Of a stretch of DNA of 33,663 bases, positions 8,799 through 15,423 are shown in pieces. The DNA lies in NCBI GenBank assembly GCA_030666795.1, contig DAOUXC010000004.1, positions 1 to 33,663 of the forward strand, written 5' to 3'. A model generated the notes under the pieces. That model had not been told where the DNA came from. It was given only the letters and a program-made list of their open reading frames with translations, and searched no databases. The stretch comes from Desulfobacteraceae bacterium. Its GTDB lineage: Bacteria > Desulfobacterota > DSM-4660 > Desulfatiglandales > Desulfatiglandaceae. Both the position numbers and the translations under genes were made by a program. Every line of letters starts with the position of its first letter. Within the stretch, counting starts at the first letter, position 1.

Positions 8799-9449
8799 AT
8801 GACAACACCACCGGCTCAGCCGAAAATCTACCATATCACCCATGTCGACAATCTTGCCTCGATCGTGGCTACCGGTTGTATCGAAGCGGATGCCCGGCGT
8901 GTTGGGCAGGGTGGTGGTCAGACATCCATAGGCATGACTGAAATCAAGCGGCGCCGGTTGGACGAGATAGAGGTTTCGCGCCACCCCGGTACTATGGTTG
9001 GCGAGTATGTGCCATTCTATTTTTGTCCTCGCTCTATCATGCTTTATATCCTTTATATGGGTAATCATCCTGATCTGACTTATCGTGGTGGACAGGGGCC
9101 GGTTCTGCATCTGCAGGTGGATATGGGCTCAGCCATCACGTGGGCAGATCAAAATGGGGTGCGCTGGGCTTTTTCTGACCGGAATGCCGGCAGTTATTAT
9201 GCTGATTTCCATAATAGCTGCGATGAGTTGGACAAAATAGACTGGGAGGCAGTCAGGTCAACCGATTTTCGTGATCATATGGTAAAGGAAGGCAAACAGG
9301 CGGAGTTCTTGGTCCACGACATCTGCCCCTGGCATCTGGTGGAAAAAATTGGGGTTTTGAATGAGAGGATGCACAATCAAGTCGATGCCATTCTCCGAAA
9401 TGTTCAGCATAAACCTGTCGTAAATATTGAAAGAACATGGTATTATTAA
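8799..9449 (+). CDS. darT: DarT DNA ADP-ribosyltransferase toxin
   Basis: A 216-residue protein of the DarT (DUF4433) family, which uses NAD+ to attach ADP-ribose to thymidine in single-stranded DNA and blocks replication. The family N-terminus YHITHVDNLASIV (from residue 11), the FYFCPRS stretch (73-79) and the catalytic glutamate region KQAEFLVH (E169) are present, so the enzyme looks intact. It starts 11 bases after the methylase stop and is followed by its antitoxin. DarTG is known as a phage-defence module; here it sits inside a larger methylase/helicase operon. Confidence 0.92.
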   Translation: MTTPPAQPKIYHITHVDNLASIVATGCIEADARRVGQGGGQTSIGMTEIKRRRLDEIEVSRHPGTMVGEYVPFYFCPRSIMLYILYMGNHPDLTYRGGQGPVLHLQVDMGSAITWADQNGVRWAFSDRNAGSYYADFHNSCDELDKIDWEAVRSTDFRDHMVKEGKQAEFLVHDICPWHLVEKIGVLNERMHNQVDAILRNVQHKPVVNIERTWYY

Positions 9450-9466
9450 CATATAAGGAGGTCCTC

Positions 9467-10519
9467 ATGATTGAATTGACGCAAGGTGACATACTGCAGG
9501 CTGATGCCGACGCACTGGTGAACACCGTGAATTGTGTCGGGGTCATGGGCCGCGGAATTGCCCTCCAGTTTAAGAAGAGATTTCCTGATAATTTTAAGCA
9601 TTATAAGGCGGTATGCGACAAAAAAGAACTGAAGCCGGGCAAGATGATTATCTATGACCTCAACCGACTATACAATCCTCGTTATGTGGTCAATTTTCCT
9701 ACCAAACGCCATTGGAAAGGCAAAAGCCGGATGGAGGACATCGAGGCCGGACTGCAGGCCCTTGTGGAAGAGGTGCGCAAAAGAGACATCCATTCCATTG
9801 CCATCCCTCCACTCGGCTGCGGACTTGGCGGCTTGCGCTGGGCAGATGTCCGGGCCAGGATTGAAGAAGCTTTTAAGGATCTGACAGAGGTGCGGGTTCT
9901 CCTCTATGAACCTAAAGGAGCGCCTCCTGCTGAAAAAATGGTTCATTCCAAGAAAGTTCCAAATCTGACTGTCGGGCGGGCAGCGCTGCTCGTTTTGATG
10001 CGCCGTTATCTCGCGGCAGTCATGGACCCTTTTGTGACACTTCTGGAGATCCACAAGCTGATGTATTTTATGCAGGAGGCAGGAGAAGATTTGAAACTTC
10101 AATACAACAAGGCACTCTATGGACCTTACGCGCAGAACCTGCGCCATGTTTTGACCCTTATGGAAGGACACTTCATAACCGGGTACGGTGACGCAGCGGA
10201 CAATCCAGAGCGGCAGATCAACCTGATGCCAGAGGTTCTTTCTCAGGCAGAAGATTTTCTTAATAATCATCCTTCCACTCTAAAACATCTTAAGAAGGTA
10301 GTTGATCTCATTTCCGGCTTTGAAACACCATTCGGTATGGAGCTTCTTTCTACTGTCCATTGGGTTGGAAAGCGTGAAGATGCCACAACAGCAGACCAAG
10401 CGGTCAAAAAAACCTATAGCTGGAACAACCGCAAGCGAATGTTTCGGGAAAAGCATATCAGACTCGCCTGGGACATCCTTGAACGAAAAGGATGGCTACA
10501 AAACACACAGATGGTATGA
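9467..10519 (+). CDS. darG: DarG macrodomain antitoxin
   Basis: The start is ATG 9467, preceded by a textbook AAGGAGGT at 9455-9462; an upstream in-frame start at 9437 lies inside darT and is less likely. The 350-residue product has an N-terminal macro domain (about 1-155; GDILQADADALVNTVNC, GVMGRGIA, PPLGCGLGGL) expected to strip ADP-ribose from DNA. The C-terminal region (about 165-350) contains KLMYFMQEAG and YGPYAQNL, resembling SocA/DUF4065 (Panacea) antitoxin domains, and likely binds DarT. The strong ribosome site would favour an antitoxin excess. Its stop overlaps the helicase start. Confidence 0.92.
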   Translation: MIELTQGDILQADADALVNTVNCVGVMGRGIALQFKKRFPDNFKHYKAVCDKKELKPGKMIIYDLNRLYNPRYVVNFPTKRHWKGKSRMEDIEAGLQALVEEVRKRDIHSIAIPPLGCGLGGLRWADVRARIEEAFKDLTEVRVLLYEPKGAPPAEKMVHSKKVPNLTVGRAALLVLMRRYLAAVMDPFVTLLEIHKLMYFMQEAGEDLKLQYNKALYGPYAQNLRHVLTLMEGHFITGYGDAADNPERQINLMPEVLSQAEDFLNNHPSTLKHLKKVVDLISGFETPFGMELLSTVHWVGKREDATTADQAVKKTYSWNNRKRMFREKHIRLAWDILERKGWLQNTQMV

Positions 10520-13221
10520 CCACTATCAACCGCTTCTCATCGCGCCGCCAGAGACTCGATCATGCCTTTTTAGCTGATCGGCTTCGCGGGGCAAAGTCTT
10601 ATAAACGTATCGCCGGCTATTTCCGCAGCTCGATCTTCGAACTGGTAGGGGAAGAGATCGCTTCTATCCCCAAGGTACGAATTGTCTGTAACAGCGAGCT
10701 TGATGCGGCAGATGTGGCTGTGTCGAAGCATGTGCGCGAAACAGCTCTCAAGGAACGTTGGAACGAGGCCCCTTCCGAGGTTGAGGCGCTACTCCACCGG
10801 GATCGCTACCGGCGCCTGCATGATCTCTTGACCAGCGGGCGGGTCGAGATACGGGTAGTGTCCAAAGACCGGGTTTTTATTCACGGCAAGGCTGGCGTTA
10901 TCGAAGCGTCCGACGGCAGGAAAACCTGTTTCCTTGGCTCCATCAACGAAACCAAGAGTGCGTTTTCTCAAAACTACGAGATCCTTTGGGAGGATACATC
11001 GCCGGAAGGTGTTGTCTGGGTAGAGGAGGAGTTTGAAGCCCTTTGGCAGGATGCCTATCCGCTGCCCGAGGCCATTGTCGAAGAGATCAAGCGCATCGCC
11101 GACCGTGTGGAGATCCGCTTTGAGGAGGCAAAGTCTGAAGAATTGGCCGCAGCAGCCCTCGCTGAAAGTCCCATCTATCGAGGAGGCGAAAAACTGCAGC
11201 CGTGGCAACGCTCATTTGTAACCATGTTCTTGCAGCACCGGGAGACTTACGGCAAAGCCCGCTTGCTGCTGGCCGACGAGGTAGGTGTAGGTAAAACATT
11301 GTCTCTGGCTGCAAGCGCCATGCTTTCGGTCCTGCTGGAAGATGGTCCTGTGCTTATCCTTTGCCCCTCAACCCTCACGTTGCAGTGGCAAGTGGAGCTA
11401 ACGGATAAACTTGGCATACCGAGCGCGGTTTGGTTGTCGACGAAAAAAGTATGGGTCGATCCCAAGGGGCATATTATCAAGACACGCGGGTCCGAGGACA
11501 TCGCACGTTGCCCTTTTCGCATCGCCATCGTATCGACCGGACTGATCATCCACGGGTCGGACGAACGCCAGTATCTGCTTGAACGCAAGTATGGCACAGT
11601 CGTCCTTGATGAGGCCCACAAAGCACGCAGACATGGTGGGCTGGGACAGAAGAAGAATAATCCGAACAACCTGCTCGAATTCATGCTGCAGATCGGCCCT
11701 CGCACCAAAAATCTACTCCTTGGAACGGCCACACCCATTCAGACAGAGGTACATGAACTCTGGGACTTGATGCATATTCTCAATGCGGGCGCAGATGTCG
11801 TGCTTGGCCGCGAACCTTTCGGGCATTGGTTGGACTGGGGAAAAGCACTCCCTGTGGTAAAAGGCACGGAGATCCCCACAGATGACAGGGAAGCATGGGA
11901 ATGGCTGCAAAATCCGCTACCACCGGCAAGCGAAGATGCACTGTTTGCAACCCTGCGGCTGCAACTTGGTCTATCCGATCATACTTTTTTTACGGATCGT
12001 GGCTTCGGGTCCTTGGGCTTTCTGGAACAGCAGGCGATCGGACAAGCCCTTGCGCCCGGCTTTCTGCACGAACACAACCCCATAGTCCGCCATACCGTGC
12101 TTCGCCGTCGCCAGACGCTGGAAGAGGCTGGGCTGCTGGAGAAGGTCGGCGTGGATATCCACCCGGACCCGGATGCGGCGCAGACAGCATATAGTGGAGT
12201 GGGATTTAGTGGCCTCGGTCTGTTGACAACCCTTCCTTTTGACCTTGCCTACGAGGTAGCCGAAGACTTTACCGCAGCACTGAAAAAAAGGACAAAGGCG
12301 GCCGGGTTCATGAAGACGCTGCTCCTGCAACGGATTTGTTCGAGTTTTGCCTCGGGTCGATCCACGGCAGAAAAAATGTTACGACGGGAAAATTTTGAGG
12401 ATGAAGAACAAATGAAATTAGTGGCAGACACCTTGAGTGCGCTCACGCCTGAAGAGACAATGCATCTTCGCACTATTGTGGAGGAGCTCTCACGTCCCGA
12501 AGCCCATGATCCTAAGCTCACTGCAGTTCGGTACTTTCTCACACAACATCGCACCGGCGGTAAGACCTGGCTGGAGCACGGATGCATTGTCTTCAGCCAA
12601 TACTACGACACTGTTTATTCTGTGGGTGCAGATCTGGCCAAATCTCTGCCTGGCGAGCCCGTGGGAGTCTACGCCGGCACTGGGAAGAGCGGAATATTTC
12701 GCGGCATTGACTTTGCATCTGTCGATCGCGAGGAAATCAAGAGCGCAGTAAAGAAACGTGATATTCGATTGGTTGTGGCCACAGACGCAGCCTGCGAAGG
12801 GCTGAACCTTCAAACTCTCGGTACCCTCATCAACATTGATTTACCTTGGAATCCGTCTCGGCTTGAACAGCGGCTGGGGCGCATTAAACGGTTCGGACAG
12901 GCACGGCGCACCGTGGACATGCTCAATCTTGTTTATCACGAGACCCAGGACGAGAAGGTATACCAGGTTATTTCGCGCCGCATGAAAGATCGCTATGACA
13001 TATTTGGCGGTCTACCGGACACCATCGAAGACGACTGGATCGAAAGCATTGAGAAGCTGGAGGAAATGATGGACGAATACATCCATTTCCGCCAGCAAGC
13101 CCGCAATGTATTTGAGATGCGGTATCAGGAAACCATTGATCCTGACAAAGATCGCTGGGAATTGTGTTCACGGGTATTGGCGCGGAGGGATGTTGTGGAC
13201 CGTCTTTCGGTTCCTTGGTGA
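10516..13221 (+). CDS. PLD–SNF2 family helicase of defence operon
   Basis: The chosen start, ATG 10516, overlaps the darG stop as ATGA; an in-frame ATG at 10492 also exists. The product of about 901 residues has an N-terminal phospholipase D-like domain (VFIHGKAGV, about 121-129, one HxK copy) and then a SNF2-type helicase: Walker A DEVGVGKT (about 254-261), DEAH (365-368), LLLGTATPIQT, and a C-terminal RecA lobe ending in NPSRLEQRLGRIKRFGQ. It probably translocates on DNA. The PLD domain is the only nuclease candidate in the operon, though a single HxK half-site may need dimerisation. It is the last gene; a repeat follows 41 bases later. Confidence 0.9.
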   Translation: MTTINRFSSRRQRLDHAFLADRLRGAKSYKRIAGYFRSSIFELVGEEIASIPKVRIVCNSELDAADVAVSKHVRETALKERWNEAPSEVEALLHRDRYRRLHDLLTSGRVEIRVVSKDRVFIHGKAGVIEASDGRKTCFLGSINETKSAFSQNYEILWEDTSPEGVVWVEEEFEALWQDAYPLPEAIVEEIKRIADRVEIRFEEAKSEELAAAALAESPIYRGGEKLQPWQRSFVTMFLQHRETYGKARLLLADEVGVGKTLSLAASAMLSVLLEDGPVLILCPSTLTLQWQVELTDKLGIPSAVWLSTKKVWVDPKGHIIKTRGSEDIARCPFRIAIVSTGLIIHGSDERQYLLERKYGTVVLDEAHKARRHGGLGQKKNNPNNLLEFMLQIGPRTKNLLLGTATPIQTEVHELWDLMHILNAGADVVLGREPFGHWLDWGKALPVVKGTEIPTDDREAWEWLQNPLPPASEDALFATLRLQLGLSDHTFFTDRGFGSLGFLEQQAIGQALAPGFLHEHNPIVRHTVLRRRQTLEEAGLLEKVGVDIHPDPDAAQTAYSGVGFSGLGLLTTLPFDLAYEVAEDFTAALKKRTKAAGFMKTLLLQRICSSFASGRSTAEKMLRRENFEDEEQMKLVADTLSALTPEETMHLRTIVEELSRPEAHDPKLTAVRYFLTQHRTGGKTWLEHGCIVFSQYYDTVYSVGADLAKSLPGEPVGVYAGTGKSGIFRGIDFASVDREEIKSAVKKRDIRLVVATDAACEGLNLQTLGTLINIDLPWNPSRLEQRLGRIKRFGQARRTVDMLNLVYHETQDEKVYQVISRRMKDRYDIFGGLPDTIEDDWIESIEKLEEMMDEYIHFRQQARNVFEMRYQETIDPDKDRWELCSRVLARRDVVDRLSVPW

Positions 13222-13261
13222 ATGATTCAGTGAAAAGATAAAAATTATGAGAAAAAAGTAT

Positions 13262-13314
13262 AAAAGGAGACATCCTTCAATAATCAAATAACCCGATAAC
13301 ATACGATTGTAAGG
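13262..13314 (+). repeat. Dispersed repeat, RAYT-leader type
   Basis: Starts GGAGACATCC, has the AAATAAC tail, then a segment ending ATTGTAAGG as in the leader before the RAYT gene at 21707. It lies 40 bases after the helicase stop. Confidence 0.75.
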
Positions 13315-13326
13315 AGGGAATGCAAA

Positions 13327-13351
13327 GGGGCGGCCCTTTAAGGACCGCCCC
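13327..13351. terminator. GC-rich hairpin between convergent genes
   Basis: GGGGCGGCCC and GGACCGCCCC pair with one mismatch around a short loop. It lies between the helicase on + and the Hsp20 remnant on -, and could serve either. No long T-run follows on +. Confidence 0.6.
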
Positions 13352-13382
13352 TGGGATGAGGGAGTTGAAATGTGCGGTGTTG

Positions 13383-13619
13383 TTAATGAACCGCAATCTT
13401 TTTCGGCTTTTTTTCCTCAGGCTTTGGAATTTCCACTTTCAAAAGACCATCTTTGTAATCGGCATCGATTTTGTCAGGGTCTAAGCCTTCAGGTAGTGCA
13501 AAAGACCTGTGAAATTTTCCGAAGGCCCTTTCTTTCCGATGATAGTTTTCCTCTTTTACCTCATTTTCATAAGAACGTTCCCCTGAAAGCGGGACGCTCT
13601 TTAATAATTTAATTGACAT
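13383..13619 (-). pseudogene. 5'-truncated Hsp20 small heat-shock protein
   Basis: The frame encodes the C-terminal half of an alpha-crystallin/Hsp20 chaperone: SGERSYENEVKEENYHRKER, then FGKFHRSFALPEGLDPDKID and the GLLKVEIPKP strand. Intact family members are about 140-150 residues; this frame has 78, and the first ten (MSIKLLKSVP) come from reading through a degenerate dispersed repeat (13589-13619, GGGACGCTCTTTAATAATTT). The gene has lost its N-terminal arm and the first half of the crystallin fold at the repeat. It is probably not functional. Confidence 0.75.
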
Positions 13620-13693
13620 GAAAAGGGGTCGTAGTCGGCTGGTTTAACAAGCAAGTTCAGTCAATATAACGCTCATGATTTTGAAGTGATTGT

Positions 13694-14362
13694 ATGGGAA
13701 GGATAATACAGCCAAAGGGAACTAAAGGCAGTCTAAGGTGGATTCAGCATGTTGTTAATGAGTGTCCCGATGTGTTGAGCAAGCTGGTGATTGATTCAAT
13801 TGGAGCTGGTAAAGAAAAGTCCATTGAATGGCTTTCCCCAAAAGCAGATGATGACTATTCGGAATATCGCGATCAGGACTTCCTTGATCTTCTGGGAATC
13901 AAACTTTCCACAACAAGCCTTAATGATTTCTGGCCAAAACAGGGCCCGCAATGGGATGCATTAGGCCGAATTGAAGACAAGGCATATTTCCTTGTAGAAG
14001 CAAAAGCCCATGTTTCGGAAATAATCTCTTCATCACAAGCAAAATCAGCAAAATCCAAAGCATTGATAAACAATAGCCTGTATGAAACCGGAAAATATCT
14101 GAAACTGAATCCAAATATCGATTTATCAAAGAGATTCTATCAATATTCGAATAGACTGGCTCATCTCTATTTACTCAGAGAACTGAATAATATTCCCGCT
14201 TACCTGGTCTTTGTATATTTCATTAGCGATTATACTCATGTTCCAACGACCAGGGAGGAATGGAAAGATGCACTCCAGTTGATGTATGCCACTTTAGGCA
14301 CTCACAAACACAAACTGTCAAAATATGTCATTGATGTTTTAATAGACGTGAAGAATTTATAA
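13694..14362 (+). CDS. PD-(D/E)XK-like nuclease-fold protein
   Basis: A 222-residue protein containing QWDALGRIEDKAYFLVEAKAH (about 86-106), which fits the D...E-x-K core of PD-(D/E)XK nucleases (WDA, then VEAK). The rest is mixed helix/strand with no further domain. It lies 470 bases after the helicase stop on the same strand, separated by repeats and the Hsp20 remnant, so membership in the defence operon is uncertain. The ribosome site is weak. It could be a stand-alone restriction-like nuclease or a catalytically altered relative. Confidence 0.6.
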   Translation: MGRIIQPKGTKGSLRWIQHVVNECPDVLSKLVIDSIGAGKEKSIEWLSPKADDDYSEYRDQDFLDLLGIKLSTTSLNDFWPKQGPQWDALGRIEDKAYFLVEAKAHVSEIISSSQAKSAKSKALINNSLYETGKYLKLNPNIDLSKRFYQYSNRLAHLYLLRELNNIPAYLVFVYFISDYTHVPTTREEWKDALQLMYATLGTHKHKLSKYVIDVLIDVKNL

Positions 14363-14481
14363 GCCATAATGGAGGTCAATAATGTTCCTCCAATCACTAT
14401 GAATTTCCAACAATCCCTTTGAGTTTGGTGCATAAACACGGCGGCTGAAGGCCTGCTTTATATGAAAAATAAGGGAATAGA

Positions 14482-14754
14482 ATGGATGAAATTGAAATAA
14501 AATTTACTCCTCAGGAAAGATGTTTGATCCTTGACGAGACTTTCGCCGGGCCGGATCTAACAAAAAGGCTAAAAATCTCGGAGATCAAAGGAAAGCACCT
14601 TATTGTAAAATATTCGACTTATGATCTTGAGGAATTAGTCGGATTTATAGCAGCAGAGGCAAATCACACGGAGGACAAAAAAATTGGTAAAAAGCTCGAT
14701 AGGCTTTTTGAAAGGCTGTCTCGTATCCTTGAGAAAGAAATCGAAAATCAATGA
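14482..14754 (+). CDS. Small conserved-looking protein, function unknown
   Basis: A 90-residue acidic/basic mixed protein with no signal peptide or membrane segment. A beta-rich N-terminal half (MDEIEIKFTPQERCLIL) is followed by a helical C-terminus (KKIGKKLDRLFERLSRILEK). AAGGG lies before the ATG. Coding-like composition and a plausible start support a real gene, but I do not recognise the family. Confidence 0.55.
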   Translation: MDEIEIKFTPQERCLILDETFAGPDLTKRLKISEIKGKHLIVKYSTYDLEELVGFIAAEANHTEDKKIGKKLDRLFERLSRILEKEIENQ

Positions 14755-14796
14755 ATTACATTTCAGATAACATTCGCTTGTGAAAGAATAGGTTTT

Positions 14797-14909
14797 GAAA
14801 AGATGGGGACGTTCGTGACATATTGACATGCTATGACTCTTGGCGCGAACCAATAATAAAGGGGACATCCTGAAATAATCAAATAACTTGACATCATACA
14901 ATTGTAAGG
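14797..14909 (+). repeat. Composite dispersed repeat, RAYT-leader type
   Basis: A 64-base module (GAAAAGATGGGGACGTTCGT onward, to 14860), found again almost unchanged at 18199-18262, runs into a repeat core GGGGACATCC at 14861. The tail ends ATTGTAAGG as in the RAYT leader. It is two repeat units in tandem. Confidence 0.8.
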
Positions 14910-15005
14910 CTGGTCGGCCCGGCGGACCAAGGGACAACTGCAAAAGGGTAAATCGGTTGCTTAGGGTCTAAGCAGCACAAAGCTAATAACACGGGGTCAA
15001 CTACG

Positions 15006-15290
15006 ATGGCTGACGCAATCTGCCCAAAATGTGGATATCAGCAACCTGAAGGAAATGCAGAATGCCAGAAATGTGGCATCATCTTCAGAAAATATGCGGA
15101 AAAACAAGAGATGGAACAGATTGAAGTCGGAAGCAAAGCAGATTGGTTGGTCAAAACGGCGATCTATTCCTGTATCTCACTCGGAGTATTCCTCTTTGTT
15201 TTATTTATCGCCTTGTATGTAATTCCCACGCTTTTTCCAGATATTGGGACCAGGAAGTATATCAATGCGATCATAGATTTGCTTTTTTAG
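15006..15290 (+). CDS. Zinc-ribbon single-pass membrane protein
   Basis: A 94-residue protein. The N-terminus carries two Cys pairs, CPKC (about 6-9) and CQKC (about 20-23), forming a likely zinc ribbon. After a charged linker comes one hydrophobic membrane segment (about 53-75, ISLGVFLFVLFIALYVIP). Zinc-ribbon plus transmembrane proteins of this size are common and mostly uncharacterised. It stands alone between repeat copies; the ribosome site is weak. Confidence 0.6.
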   Translation: MADAICPKCGYQQPEGNAECQKCGIIFRKYAEKQEMEQIEVGSKADWLVKTAIYSCISLGVFLFVLFIALYVIPTLFPDIGTRKYINAIIDLLF

Positions 15291-15307
15291 TCCGTTTCTG
15301 TGTTGTA

Positions 15308-15407
15308 AAGGGGGACATCCTCAAATAATCAAATAACTCAAGATAGAATGAAAGAATGGGGGTTGCGCCTACACTCTTTCCAAATGCCATGACGGATTAA
15401 TCAAAAG
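15308..15407 (+). repeat. Dispersed repeat, HNH-leader type
   Basis: Starts AAGGGGGACATCC, continues AACTCAAGATAGAATGAAAG and a segment ending CATGACGGATTAATCAAAAG. The end corresponds to the first codons of the HNH-nuclease remnant at 26881. It lies just downstream of the zinc-ribbon gene and convergent to the PEP synthase homologue. Confidence 0.75.
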
Positions 15408-15423
15408 TCAACCGGTGACCCCT

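Noticed and set aside
2127-13221. Calling the operon a standard BREX or DISARM system
   Set aside because: PglZ, BrxA and BrxF are missing, as are DrmA/DrmB signatures; only the ATPase, methylase and helicase classes are shared.
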